Assembly (NCBI RefSeq): GCF_030409715.1
Contig: NZ_JAUFQI010000001.1
Location: forward strand, 1,171,001-1,235,000
Reading direction: 5' to 3'
DNA: 64,000 bases
DNA from: Reinekea marina
Lineage (GTDB): Bacteria; Pseudomonadota; Gammaproteobacteria; Pseudomonadales; Natronospirillaceae
The notes under the pieces were generated by a model. That model searched no databases. It was not told where the DNA came from and was given only the letters and a program-made list of their open reading frames with translations. Within the stretch, counting starts at the first letter, position 1. Every line of letters begins with the position of its first letter. The translations under genes were made by a program, and so were the position numbers. Below are positions 8,354-18,156 of this stretch, piece after piece.

Positions 8354-9868
8354 TTATTGTAGTTTGGGTGGAAGCAGCGACCGCGGTATATCTTGGTAGC
8401 AAACCGGTCTTAAAAAACGACGGATTGCCAGGGTGCCGACAGAGGTTGCACCAAAATTGGTCGATGCAGGGTAAGGACCCCCATGCACCATACTGTCACA
8501 AACCTCGACTCCAGTAGGGAAACCATTGGCCAATAGACGCCCCGCTTTGCGTTCTAAAATAGGCAGGAAAGCACTGGCATGCTCATAATCGCCTTCGTCT
8601 ACATGTATGGTGCACGTTAGTTGGCCTTTTAACTTACGTGCAATTGCAAGGAGCTCTTCGCTGTTTTGGGCTAATACAACTAACCCAAGTGGACCAAAAA
8701 CTTCTTCTGCGAGGTCTTCGTTTTCTAACCAGTTAGCAGCCGAGGTGGATAATAAGCTTGCATTGGCTTGGCGAGAATGAATGTCTTTGCCTTCCAGTTT
8801 GTCTACACCTTTGGTGCTCGCCAGTTTTTCTGAGTTCTTTCGGAAAGCTTGGGCAATGCCATCGGTGAGCATATTTTGAGCCTCTATTTTTACGAGCGCT
8901 TCCCTTGCCGTAGCAATAAACTTATCGGCATTAGAGCCTGCTAGCATCAAAACCAAACCTGGGTTTGTGCAAAATTGACCGGCCCCCATTGTTAAAGATT
9001 GCACCCAGCCCTGGGCGAGTGCCTCTGTTTTATTTGCAAGCGCCTGCTCGAATATAAACACTGGGTTAATAGAGCCTAGCTCACCAAAAAATGGAATGGG
9101 TTCTGGGCGTTGAGCGCAAAGATCGAACAGGGCGCGCCCTCCGGCGAAGGACCCAGTAAAGCCTACGGCTTTAATAAGGGGGTGCTGTACTAAGGCTGTT
9201 CCTACATCGAATTGATCGTCATGGATTAAGCTGAATGTGCCCTTTGGTAAGCCAAGTTGTTCAATAGCAGCGTGAATGGCCTGTGCAATAATTTCAGCGG
9301 TGCCTGGATGGGCTGGGTGAGCTTTAACGATGACAGGGCAACCCGCTGCCAGAGCAGCGGCGGTATCACCGCCGGCAGTCGAAAAAGCCAGCGGAAAGTT
9401 AGATGCGCCAAACACGGCGACAGGACCAATAGGTCGCTGGATCATTTTTAGATCGGGGCGTGGTAAGGGCGTACGCTCAGGTAGGGCAGGATCATGACGT
9501 TTATCTAAATAGTCATCTTTGAGAATGTGTTGTGCAAATAATCGTAACTGACCGCAAGTGCGTCCACGTTCGCCAATTAACCTGGCTTCTGGCAAACCTG
9601 TTTCAGTACAGCCTATTGCGGTGATGTCATCTCCGCGAGCATCGATTTCATCGGCAATGGCGTTCAAAAATGCGGCTTTAGTTTCTTGACTAATGTAACC
9701 ATAGCTTTCAAATGCCTGTTCAGCTGCTTGTGCGGCGGTGTTGACCAATTCAAGATTGCCTCTCGAAAAGCAATAACCATTGCCGGTAAGGGGTGTCGAT
9801 GAAAACTTAGGTTCAGAACCAATCCATTGTCCAGCAATGTAGTGGTTACCATGAGGGGTATAGGCCAT
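8354..9868 (-). CDS. 2-oxoglutarate semialdehyde dehydrogenase (NADP+-type aldehyde dehydrogenase)
   Basis: The 504-residue product is an aldehyde dehydrogenase with catalytic C300 (GAGQFCTNPG), general-base E263 (FFGELGSINP) and the cofactor-binding GFTGSFAGG near residue 236. It resembles the subgroup annotated as alpha-ketoglutaric semialdehyde dehydrogenase, with an N-terminal HYIAGQWIG segment. It would oxidise the semialdehyde made by the DapA-family deaminase to 2-oxoglutarate, the exit to the TCA cycle. It is transcribed toward the importer/enzyme operon from a separate promoter region carrying the same operator-like palindrome. Confidence 0.85.
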   Translation of the reverse strand: MAYTPHGNHYIAGQWIGSEPKFSSTPLTGNGYCFSRGNLELVNTAAQAAEQAFESYGYISQETKAAFLNAIADEIDARGDDITAIGCTETGLPEARLIGERGRTCGQLRLFAQHILKDDYLDKRHDPALPERTPLPRPDLKMIQRPIGPVAVFGASNFPLAFSTAGGDTAAALAAGCPVIVKAHPAHPGTAEIIAQAIHAAIEQLGLPKGTFSLIHDDQFDVGTALVQHPLIKAVGFTGSFAGGRALFDLCAQRPEPIPFFGELGSINPVFIFEQALANKTEALAQGWVQSLTMGAGQFCTNPGLVLMLAGSNADKFIATAREALVKIEAQNMLTDGIAQAFRKNSEKLASTKGVDKLEGKDIHSRQANASLLSTSAANWLENEDLAEEVFGPLGLVVLAQNSEELLAIARKLKGQLTCTIHVDEGDYEHASAFLPILERKAGRLLANGFPTGVEVCDSMVHGGPYPASTNFGATSVGTLAIRRFLRPVCYQDIPRSLLPPKLQ

Positions 9869-9900
9869 AAGCGGAAAGCTCCCGTTGAGATTGTCATTAT

Positions 9901-9933
9901 TTGGATATTGTATCCAAAAATACAGTAAACTGT
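9901..9933. promoter_or_regulatory. putative GntR/FCD operator copy 2 plus adjacent palindrome
   Basis: TTGGATA-TTG-TATCCAA (9901-9917) is a perfect palindrome with 7-base arms, 33 bases upstream of the aldehyde dehydrogenase start. It shares 13 of 17 positions with the site at 24-40. A second perfect palindrome, ACAGT-AA-ACTGT (9922-9933), follows at once and has no counterpart in the importer promoter. TACAAT on the minus strand overlaps the first palindrome and may be the -10 element; no convincing -35 was found. Confidence 0.55.
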
Positions 9934-10048
9934 TTTGGGGTGCAATAGTGCTTCACCATCAAAACGGGGTTAAAGGAAAAAACGGGTATTTGGAACAGGA
10001 GGAGACTCTGCTGAAAGCCCAGCATAGAGCCTCACATTAGGTCATTGG

Positions 10049-10720
10049 TTATGAATCTCGAGTTTTTGCAATGAGTTCGATCAGCTGCTGCTTGGTATCG
10101 ATTAAATGCTTTGTTAGTAGGCTAGTGGCCACTTCGATGTTTCGATCTTTGGCGAAGCTTAATAAGGCGCGGTGCTCATTCTCTGCATTATCGGCTTTGC
10201 GAAGTTGATCAATGTGCATACTGACATAGCGGTTCGCTTGCATGCTGATACGTTCTAACAGTTGCATAGTGAGTGATTGATTTGCGGCGGCATAAAGTAG
10301 CCCATGGAATTCGGCATTGAGCGGCCCCCACTCTGCGACATTGCCGGCCGCATAGGAAGCTTCCATCTTATCGAGAAGGGCTTGGCATGCTTCAAAATCT
10401 TGTTCAGTCATGCGCGGGATTGACTTTGAGAATAGATCCACTTCTAATAGCACACGTAAATCAAATATTTCAGCAATTTCTTCTAACGAATGTTTGGTAA
10501 CTGTTGCACCTTTGTTAGTGGTGAACACAACTAAGCCTTCTGAGTCTAAGCGCTTTAAGGCTTCTCTTACCGGCATCCGTGAAACATCATACTCTGCTGC
10601 GAGCAGCTCTTGGCGAATAAGGTCACCCTCTGCCAGATCACCCGATAATATTCGGCTACGTAAATCTGCCGCAATAACATCCGGTAAGCTTTGACGTGTA
10701 ACGGCCCGTTTTTTTACCAA
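10049..10720 (-). CDS. GntR family transcriptional regulator, FCD subfamily
   Basis: The protein has an N-terminal winged helix (DVIAADLRSRILSGDLAEGDLIRQ..., recognition helix VSRMPVREALKRLDSEGLV) and a C-terminal FCD ligand-binding domain with metal-ligand-type residues (FDLRVLLE, NAEFH, EHRALL). I start it at the TTG at 10720, giving 223 residues, because CGAGGG lies 7 bases upstream and the sequence beyond is atypical. A longer reading to a TTG at 10816 is possible, but a TATAAT (10760-10765, minus strand) would fall inside it. FCD regulators usually repress catabolic operons until a small acid or amino acid binds. Control of this hydroxyproline locus is inferred from position and the shared palindromes. 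Confidence 0.82.
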   Translation of the reverse strand: MVKKRAVTRQSLPDVIAADLRSRILSGDLAEGDLIRQELLAAEYDVSRMPVREALKRLDSEGLVVFTTNKGATVTKHSLEEIAEIFDLRVLLEVDLFSKSIPRMTEQDFEACQALLDKMEASYAAGNVAEWGPLNAEFHGLLYAAANQSLTMQLLERISMQANRYVSMHIDQLRKADNAENEHRALLSFAKDRNIEVATSLLTKHLIDTKQQLIELIAKTRDS

Positions 10721-10869
10721 GGTACTGCCCTCGAAATAAAATGATAGTGTTAGCGCAAGATTATACTCGAACAACCAAGCACTCGCTATGGTTGAAACAT
10801 TTACGCTTTTTAACAATAAAGGTTTGCTCAGAGGGAATTGAAAAGATCAGTCGTGGGGGCAAGAAAAAA

Positions 10870-10893
10870 GGGTACTGGCAAAGCCAAGTACCC
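10870..10893 (-). terminator. terminator of the pbpC/macroglobulin operon
   Basis: GGGTACT (10870-10876) pairs with AGTACCC (10887-10893), and GGC with GCC inside, leaving one bulged base. On the minus strand the stem is followed by TTTTTTCTT. It lies just downstream of the macroglobulin stop at 10912. Confidence 0.75.
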
Positions 10894-10911
10894 TTATCGT
10901 GTCGTTAAGTT

Positions 10912-13900
10912 TTAGGGTGCCGGTATGATGTTGACAACCCCAGGGGTTTCGCTGATTGCAAAATACTCTGGGCGGTACATATCTTCGATCATGCTATTTG
11001 GAAAGCTATAGACACCAGGAGTCACTGCTCTGACCAAGTAGAACAAAGTAGTGTCAGACCAATGAGTTAGTGATACCTCGGCGACGTAACGATCGTCTCG
11101 ATACTCTTCGTAAGAGACTTTATAGGATCGGAAATAATCACCTACGTTTTGCCCTTCAATGTTAATCTCATCGAGATTCACAGAAGCGTTTAACAGATTT
11201 TGATTCTCAAGTTCAAAGCCGGCAGGCAGTAAATCAACCAACAAGGCTTCTGGGAACCTCTCATTATTGCTACCCACTGTTACTTTGGCAATGAACAGGT
11301 CGCCACTGGTAGCCTCTGAACTAAAGTCAATTCGGTTGCCATTTAGATCATAGAAGTGACGGGAAATATGCATGCCATTTGAATTAGCGGTTAAAGGCTG
11401 ATCTGGTACCCCATTCCAAGCGATGCTGGCGTAAAGTTTTTTATCGCTGGCCTCAATCGAAGTGATTGAAGAAAGCTGCTCACCGTTTATTAAGGTGTTA
11501 AACGGTTTAGCCTGATCAATAGATTGATTAAATTCTGACGTATTTAAGGTTGCCATCCATTGTTGGCCCGATAGCGCATAGCTTTTCCCTAGCCTTGCTA
11601 ACGCAATACGTTCTTGCGTACTGAACCAACGCCTTTTTTGCAGCCCTTGTTCAAGTTGAGATGGTAAATTGCCATAGTCAAAATCGTTCTCCATGGCCAA
11701 GGCTAAGGTTAAGGCTGTATCTCGAACACTAGAGCCGTAGTCAGCGTAATAAGAGTTGCCTTGCCGAGTATGGGTCAGGGCATTGTTTGCAGCCAATGTA
11801 GCGCGTTGCTCGTCTCCCAATATTTTTAACGCAACGGCAATATGCATCCACGGCAAGCTCGATTGAGTAATCTTCCCTTTTTCTAAAGAGCTGTATAGTC
11901 GGCGCACGTCACTTAAGCTAGCAAGATTTGCCTTTGCCAACACCATGGCAGCATACGAACGATAAGCTAGCTGATAGTAGTTGTTGTTTTCTGTCCAAAT
12001 ATTATCACTGGCTGTGCCTTTCAACATTCGGCTTAAAAAGCGAGTGGATTGGTTTAATAAACCAGTATCTACACTCACGCCAATATTGCGCGCATCCACC
12101 ATTAAATCGGTGGCATAAACGCTGCCCCACATGGAAGTATGGGAACTGTTGTTCCAATAACCAAATGAGCCGTCGGACTTTTGCTTGGCGGCTAAACGAT
12201 CAATGCCTTTTTGAATTTGGGCTAAGCGGAAAGACTCAGTAAAAGGTTGTTTAAAGCGCGCTTCAAAAGCAGACGATAAATTGAGTGCATCAAAAGCGGC
12301 TTGATCAATGAGAACCCAAGGGTAGGTTGAACTTGTGGTTTGTTCTAAGCATCCGTAAGGATACTTTAATAGATAGTCCAAATGACTGCCGAAGTTTATG
12401 GCGGGTCGATCCGACAATGTCAATTGTGCCGATACAGTAGATGGCATCAACCGTGAGGTGTCAATATTCGGCTGCCAAGCTTCTTGGGCATCAATTACTT
12501 TGCGAACGATATTGGTTTGTATTGGGAATGGCGCACGCGTACCCAACGTCCACTCGCGATTCAAATTGATGTCGTCACCATTGGTAATGTTGATACGAAT
12601 GGCGCCGACTCCAGTGTAATCAACCGCCTGAATGGGTATCCGAAGGCTTTGTTTTTCTTGGTCGTTCAGAGCTTGCGTTTGTGAAAATTGTTTTGCTTCA
12701 ACCGATCCTGACACCTGAACCTGAATATCGAACGATTGATCAGTACCTGATAAATTATGCAGGTCTAGGGTTAACTCGGAACTATCTCCCATGGCTAAAA
12801 ACCGTGGCATCGATAATTGAGTCACTAACTTATCGGCAATGGTAGTTTCTACTTCCTCGCTGCCAACGGCCTGCTCAGACCATACCACGGCCATCCACTT
12901 CACTCGTCCATTAAACGAAGGAATGTCAAAATCGAAAGCCGCTGTTCCGTTCACTACTTCTACGGGTTGAGAGAAGTAAGAAATTATTTGTACGTCGCTC
13001 TTCGGTTTATCGCCACCTCGACTTAATTGATCATCGGAATCATCGAAACCTCCACCAAAAGATTGAGTATAGGTTTTATAACCGAGGTTATTAATAATGT
13101 TGCCGTACATATCGAAATATTGGCTTTCAAATCGTTTTGCAGAGTAGAAAAATGATTGCGGCTGCGGGCTTTGATAACCAGTAATATTTAATACGCCAAG
13201 ATCCACCAGTGCCATCGTTGCCCAAATCTTGTTGCCATCTGCGATTTGTGCGTTTTTGACTTTAATTTCAGCACGAGCGGTTGTGTTAGGCTCAATTTTC
13301 TCTGGCGCATCGATGCTGACGTCAAAGACGGCATCTGATCGTTGCAACGGTAAATGACTAATGCCTAGTGATCGCTGAGGGGCAACTTCTTCGACTTGAT
13401 CTGAAGACGCCACTACCATAATCGACAAATAGTAGTCGTGACGGTCCCAGTCTTGAGGTATCGTCAGTTTGTACTCATTCAACCCTTTAATTGAGCTAAA
13501 CGAATCACTGAACAAGACGCCTTTAGAACTTTCAACTTGTAATACCGTTTGACCCGCGCTTGCACTGTTGAATTGAATAGATGCGGTTTCACCCGGTGCG
13601 TAATGATCTTGATCTAAAATGATGTCGATAACTTCAGGTCGCATTGATGACCTGTTCGCGTTGTACCAACTATATTGCGTGCGGAATGGGTGAACCGTTT
13701 TCATGCCTGAACCTGAGGTGATTTCTAGTTCATAGTCACCCCAATGTAATGGCAATTCTATTTCAGTACCGGCTTCAGTAACATTCAATTGCTGCGAATA
13801 GGCAACATAGACATCAGCGTTGTATCGCCAGTTCCAGCCGTTTTCTTGATCGTAAAACCAATAGTAATCACGGGACTTGCGGATTAATGAAATTGAAACA

Positions 13901-15774
13901 TTATCCGGCATTGCTTTGCCTTGAGCATCAACGCTAATAAGGTGAAACTTTGCTTTTTGATTTGATTTTGGTCGGTCTTTAAAAAGTCGTTTAACGCCCA
14001 CGTATTGTGCCGTTGGGTTAGGAAGCTGAATCACTGATTGACTGCGAGTAATCGGGCGACCTCCTTCTTCAAATACACTGGCGGTCACTCGATAATTCAA
14101 CGGCAAGCTTAAGTCTTGCCAGAGGTTTGGAATTTCTAGTTCACCATAGCCTGAATCGTTTAATGAAATATCGCTCAGTTGCTGAGTGTTACGTTGAATC
14201 GAGGCCGTTGGGTCGCTGAACTTGTATTCGTCCCATTGCTCAAAGAGGTTGGTGGCCGCTGTGACAGTAACGATACCATTCGCTCTATTGCCGCTTGCCG
14301 GTGCACCGTAAAGGTAGTCTGCTTGAATTGGAACTGTTGCGTTGCCTGGGTCAACATACCGATATTTTTGGCGTTCGCCATCGTAAAAAGATAAGGCTAA
14401 CCGCTCGGGCAAAAATTCTTCGACTTTAAATTTGTAGCTGCCTTGGTAAAGGCTGCTGTTTGGCAAGTCTAGCGTCCATTCACCCGTGGGTGCATTTTCA
14501 TCTAACGTAAATTGATAAAGATAGTGCCCTTGATTGTTGGCTCGCCAAGTAAAATTTTTAACACGTGAACCACGAGCATCATAAAGTATTGCAGGAACAG
14601 GTGGCGTTTTTGTAGTGACACCATCGTAATTTTTTAAAATCATATTAATGTTTACAACTTCGCCAGGACGGTATAAATCACGTGGTCCGTACAAAAATGG
14701 TTGTAGTTCACGATGGCGATCTGGACTGTTTCCGTAAGAAGATAGATCCAGCTGATGGTTGGAAGTACGAATAAAACTTACTTGATCATTGTATTGCGCA
14801 ACAATTAAATTCGGCTTCTTATTGGTATTGAATCGGTGTTCACCTTCACTATCAGTAAAGCCGTTACTATGGTGTTTGGTGTTGTCTTGGTTGCCTCGCC
14901 AATAGTAAGTGACCTCTACTCCCTCAATAGGTTCTCCAGTTGTAAGATCATTGCTCAGCAACTGAATTTCGTCTTTAAAAAAGCGCGCATGCAAACCAAT
15001 GTTTGATTGCGTAAACATTTGAGTGTCGTATCTATATTCATACTCACCAGGCTTTCGCAGCACAGCAACATAAATACCGTCGACAAATTTGTTCAGTGCA
15101 GGGCTTACATCTAAGTTAAGGGTTGTACGAGTATGCTTTTTTAAATCGAAGTCGTAGTGAGCCGTGTGGATCAAATCTGCCCAGCGTTTTAAATTGGTTA
15201 ATGAATCGTAGTACATACGACCGCTGTAAAAGGTATCGGCTAAGAACTTATCACGGTCTTGGTCTCTAACTCGGAATATATCCAATTCAACAGAGTCTAG
15301 ATTTACGGCCGTTATCGGCAGTTCGTTTTGAAGGCTACCCGTTAGGTATTGCCCAGATTGCGCAAACGAAGCGGCCGGCGTTAACTGCTTAGTGGATACA
15401 CTCCACTGAGTCGATATAAAAGTACTGTTACCGCGCGAGAGTTGTTTTGCCACTAAAGAGTTAAGTTGAGTGGAAGTTAAGCGAGTATCCAGGGTGACTT
15501 TGTAAGTGGTATTGGGCTCTACAAATGGGAGTGTCCAACTGTAGCCATCGTCTAGTGTGAGCCAAGAACTGCCATTGTCTAATTCTGGTTTCACCGTTAC
15601 AAAGTTTTCTAACTGTGTTGCGGCATCAATGGCTTCGGTAAATCGAATGATTAATGCTGGGGCATTGTCATAGCTCGATTCAGCGACTTTAGAGGCGTAA
15701 AACTCGGCATAACTTAAATTACTGAGCACCAAGCAAGCAAACGTTGCAAATGTGGTGACTATCCTTTTAAACAT
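10912..15774 (-). CDS. bacterial alpha-2-macroglobulin-like protease inhibitor
   Basis: This 1620-residue protein has an N-terminal signal peptide (ending SNLSYA) and a long series of macroglobulin (MG) beta domains. It has the thioester motif CLEQ at C1142-Q1145 within YGCLEQTTSS, followed by the alpha-helical thioester domain (about 1140-1400). Such proteins trap proteases that enter the periplasm. The neighbouring upstream gene encodes PBP1C; the same pairing in other gammaproteobacteria suggests coupling of wall repair with protease defence. The E. coli homologue is a lipoprotein. Here the only cysteine in the signal peptide sits in TFAC, a poor lipobox, so a soluble or differently anchored form is likely. 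It starts 48 bases after pbpC, as a probable operon. Confidence 0.88.
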   Translation of the reverse strand: MFKRIVTTFATFACLVLSNLSYAEFYASKVAESSYDNAPALIIRFTEAIDAATQLENFVTVKPELDNGSSWLTLDDGYSWTLPFVEPNTTYKVTLDTRLTSTQLNSLVAKQLSRGNSTFISTQWSVSTKQLTPAASFAQSGQYLTGSLQNELPITAVNLDSVELDIFRVRDQDRDKFLADTFYSGRMYYDSLTNLKRWADLIHTAHYDFDLKKHTRTTLNLDVSPALNKFVDGIYVAVLRKPGEYEYRYDTQMFTQSNIGLHARFFKDEIQLLSNDLTTGEPIEGVEVTYYWRGNQDNTKHHSNGFTDSEGEHRFNTNKKPNLIVAQYNDQVSFIRTSNHQLDLSSYGNSPDRHRELQPFLYGPRDLYRPGEVVNINMILKNYDGVTTKTPPVPAILYDARGSRVKNFTWRANNQGHYLYQFTLDENAPTGEWTLDLPNSSLYQGSYKFKVEEFLPERLALSFYDGERQKYRYVDPGNATVPIQADYLYGAPASGNRANGIVTVTAATNLFEQWDEYKFSDPTASIQRNTQQLSDISLNDSGYGELEIPNLWQDLSLPLNYRVTASVFEEGGRPITRSQSVIQLPNPTAQYVGVKRLFKDRPKSNQKAKFHLISVDAQGKAMPDNVSISLIRKSRDYYWFYDQENGWNWRYNADVYVAYSQQLNVTEAGTEIELPLHWGDYELEITSGSGMKTVHPFRTQYSWYNANRSSMRPEVIDIILDQDHYAPGETASIQFNSASAGQTVLQVESSKGVLFSDSFSSIKGLNEYKLTIPQDWDRHDYYLSIMVVASSDQVEEVAPQRSLGISHLPLQRSDAVFDVSIDAPEKIEPNTTARAEIKVKNAQIADGNKIWATMALVDLGVLNITGYQSPQPQSFFYSAKRFESQYFDMYGNIINNLGYKTYTQSFGGGFDDSDDQLSRGGDKPKSDVQIISYFSQPVEVVNGTAAFDFDIPSFNGRVKWMAVVWSEQAVGSEEVETTIADKLVTQLSMPRFLAMGDSSELTLDLHNLSGTDQSFDIQVQVSGSVEAKQFSQTQALNDQEKQSLRIPIQAVDYTGVGAIRINITNGDDINLNREWTLGTRAPFPIQTNIVRKVIDAQEAWQPNIDTSRLMPSTVSAQLTLSDRPAINFGSHLDYLLKYPYGCLEQTTSSTYPWVLIDQAAFDALNLSSAFEARFKQPFTESFRLAQIQKGIDRLAAKQKSDGSFGYWNNSSHTSMWGSVYATDLMVDARNIGVSVDTGLLNQSTRFLSRMLKGTASDNIWTENNNYYQLAYRSYAAMVLAKANLASLSDVRRLYSSLEKGKITQSSLPWMHIAVALKILGDEQRATLAANNALTHTRQGNSYYADYGSSVRDTALTLALAMENDFDYGNLPSQLEQGLQKRRWFSTQERIALARLGKSYALSGQQWMATLNTSEFNQSIDQAKPFNTLINGEQLSSITSIEASDKKLYASIAWNGVPDQPLTANSNGMHISRHFYDLNGNRIDFSSEATSGDLFIAKVTVGSNNERFPEALLVDLLPAGFELENQNLLNASVNLDEINIEGQNVGDYFRSYKVSYEEYRDDRYVAEVSLTHWSDTTLFYLVRAVTPGVYSFPNSMIEDMYRPEYFAISETPGVVNIIPAP

Positions 15775-15821
15775 GAGTGTTCCTTTTAACGTGAATAATA
15801 TCTTAAATAAGTAGCAATGAA

Positions 15822-18155
15822 CTATTGAGCGTAGACGTTCAGTGTTTGCCGAGCCATATCGCCATTGCGATCGGTTAAAACAATGTTGTATTGGTATGTC
15901 CCTGAGACGGTGAGTGACAATTTATCAGAGCTGCTATCACCGATTTGACCATTTACATACCAATAATAGGGGCTTTGCCCGCCTTGCGCAAAAATGTTGA
16001 TTGTTTTTGTTGATCCGCCCTCAAGGATGAGGGCATCTCCTTCATTCACACCAGAGATACGCAACGGCAGCCGTGCGACATCGGCCAGCTCATTAGGGCA
16101 GCGAGGATCGACGTTGGGTACCTTGGTGGACGTTAAAAAGGCATTGGGTAGCCACGGTTGAAGTTGCGGCGGCCAAAGTGATATTTCAGATTCCATAAAA
16201 TCTAGATCGCATCCAAAGGGTACGCTCAGTTGTGAGTCTTTTGCGCGGCGGACAAATTGAATAGGATCATTGAAAAGCTGGTCATCATTTTTAGTGCTCA
16301 TCCACGTTTTCGGCGTGGTGTTATTAACTGTCCAGGCTGAATGCTGAATATCGCAGTCGGGTCCATTCGAGGGCTGGCCACTTGGCCAGCAGATAGTCAC
16401 ATTATCGACAGATGCAGGCTGCTTAGGGGCGATAAACTGTGACGGTAAAAAACTGGCCAGTTGTTTTAACAAAGGCACCGCTGTTTGGCTGCCGTGATGC
16501 GCTGCGATAGGTTGCCCATCGGGTCGGCCGACCCAAACTCCAATGGTGTAGTGATCACTGACTCCAATAGCCCATGAATCTCGATTGCCATAGCTGGTTC
16601 CCGTTTTTATCGCCAGGCCGCGTGGTGCATTTTCGGCCGTCAGTAATAGGGTTCGAATAACCCAAGCGGCTCCTGGGCTGAGCAATGAAACGCTCTCGAC
16701 ATCTTCCTTTTCTGTGTTGAAACGAGCCGTTGTTGCCATTCCGTCGTTTCCCAAAGCAGAGTAAAGCTGAACGAGTGAAGCCAGATTTGTTCCAAGCCCT
16801 CCTAATCCTATTGAAAGTGTTGGCGGTTCTGCCGAGGGCAGCCTTAATTCGGCTCCGGCCTTTTGGAGCTGAAGATAAAGAGCCGCGGGACCTATTCTCT
16901 CGAGTACTTGAATGGCTGGAATATTCAGACTTTTTTGTAAGGCGTCGGCAACCGTAACCGCACCGCTAAAGCCGCCGGTAAAATTAAGAGGCTGATAATC
17001 GCCAAACCTAAGCGGGACATCCAGTAATAAACTGTGGCTGTGAATAAGGCCCTGGTCTATCGCCATGCCATAAATAAAGGGTTTAAGTGTGGAACCGGGT
17101 GAGCGAATGGCGGTCACCATATCAACATACCCGTCTCTATTTGGGTTAGCAAAATCGGCGCTGCCCACATACACCTTTATTGCGCCTGTCTTGCTGTCCA
17201 TGACCATCGCAGCTGCAGAGGCTGAATTGTCGATACGCTGGACATAATCCTGTAAACGCTGCTGTGCCGTTTGTTGCCATGCTAAATTGATGGTGGTTTT
17301 GATGATGGGTTCGGAGGAAGCATTCGCAAGCCGTCGCGCTAAAATGGGGGCATCTTGGTACCGCTCGATCGTGCTGGCAAAAATGGTTTCCATCATGGCA
17401 TCTTGTGCCGTAGATTGAGACCAAACGCCTTGGCGAACGAGTCGATTCAGAACTTTGTTGCGTGCGGCGGTGGCTTGCTCAGGGTATCGATCTGGGCGGT
17501 AGCGTGAAGGCGCTTGTGGTAATACCGCCAACAATGCCGCTTGTGCGTGGGTTAATTGCTCTGGACCATAACCAAAATAAGTTAATGAGGCTGCATGAAC
17601 CCCTTCTGCAGTGCCGCCAAAGGGGGCATGGTTTAAATAGTATTGAAGGATGTCATCTTTGCTGAAGTGCCATTCCAATTGCAGTGCACGAAAAATTTCT
17701 TTTAATTTTCCCGACAACGTCCGAGGTTCAGGGTATTTTAACCGAGCAACCTGCATGGTTAATGTAGAGCCGCCTGATATAATTTTACCGTGCCATAGCC
17801 ATTGACCAAAGGCGCGCATTAACGCAGCAGGGTTTACACCTGGGTGGTAGTAAAAATATCGATCTTCATACTGAATTAAGGCTTCGATATAAAGCGAAGA
17901 GACATCGCTAAGCGAGATCGGATAACGCCAAACGCCGTTTTCATCGGCAAAAGCACGAAGCGGACGCCCATCTTCTGAGAGGACGACCTGACTTATGTGG
18001 CGTGGCTTTAGGTTGACGGGCCAAAACCAGTCTGCGACTGAGAAAGCCAACAGCATGATGAGTAAAGATGCACCAAGCCAGTAGGCTTTTGGGTAGCGTT
18101 TAAAAGCGATTTTCATTTGCTTAAACCATCCTTGGCTTAATAAAAGCGACCTCAC
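15822..18155 (-). CDS. pbpC: penicillin-binding protein 1C, bifunctional glycosyltransferase/transpeptidase
   Basis: The 777-residue product has a membrane anchor (about residues 28-45). A family-51 glycosyltransferase domain follows (E97 in IQYEDRYFY, GGSTLTMQVARL near 128). The transpeptidase domain has S355-x-x-K358 (SPGSTLKPF), SLN at 409-411 and KTG at 517-519, and the C-terminal BiPBP_C domain characterises PBP1C. It polymerises and may cross-link peptidoglycan in the periplasm. The GTG at 18155 is one base after the pyrF stop. An ATG at 18116 (MKIAFKRYPK) is a plausible alternative start with AAGGA upstream. Downstream comes the macroglobulin gene. Confidence 0.9.
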   Translation of the reverse strand: MRSLLLSQGWFKQMKIAFKRYPKAYWLGASLLIMLLAFSVADWFWPVNLKPRHISQVVLSEDGRPLRAFADENGVWRYPISLSDVSSLYIEALIQYEDRYFYYHPGVNPAALMRAFGQWLWHGKIISGGSTLTMQVARLKYPEPRTLSGKLKEIFRALQLEWHFSKDDILQYYLNHAPFGGTAEGVHAASLTYFGYGPEQLTHAQAALLAVLPQAPSRYRPDRYPEQATAARNKVLNRLVRQGVWSQSTAQDAMMETIFASTIERYQDAPILARRLANASSEPIIKTTINLAWQQTAQQRLQDYVQRIDNSASAAAMVMDSKTGAIKVYVGSADFANPNRDGYVDMVTAIRSPGSTLKPFIYGMAIDQGLIHSHSLLLDVPLRFGDYQPLNFTGGFSGAVTVADALQKSLNIPAIQVLERIGPAALYLQLQKAGAELRLPSAEPPTLSIGLGGLGTNLASLVQLYSALGNDGMATTARFNTEKEDVESVSLLSPGAAWVIRTLLLTAENAPRGLAIKTGTSYGNRDSWAIGVSDHYTIGVWVGRPDGQPIAAHHGSQTAVPLLKQLASFLPSQFIAPKQPASVDNVTICWPSGQPSNGPDCDIQHSAWTVNNTTPKTWMSTKNDDQLFNDPIQFVRRAKDSQLSVPFGCDLDFMESEISLWPPQLQPWLPNAFLTSTKVPNVDPRCPNELADVARLPLRISGVNEGDALILEGGSTKTINIFAQGGQSPYYWYVNGQIGDSSSDKLSLTVSGTYQYNIVLTDRNGDMARQTLNVYAQ

Positions 18156-18156
18156 C

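Noticed and set aside
10721..10816. N-terminal extension of the GntR regulator to a TTG at 10816
   Set aside because: The extra 32 residues look unlike a GntR N-terminus, and a TATAAT lies inside; the TTG at 10720 has a better ribosome binding site.
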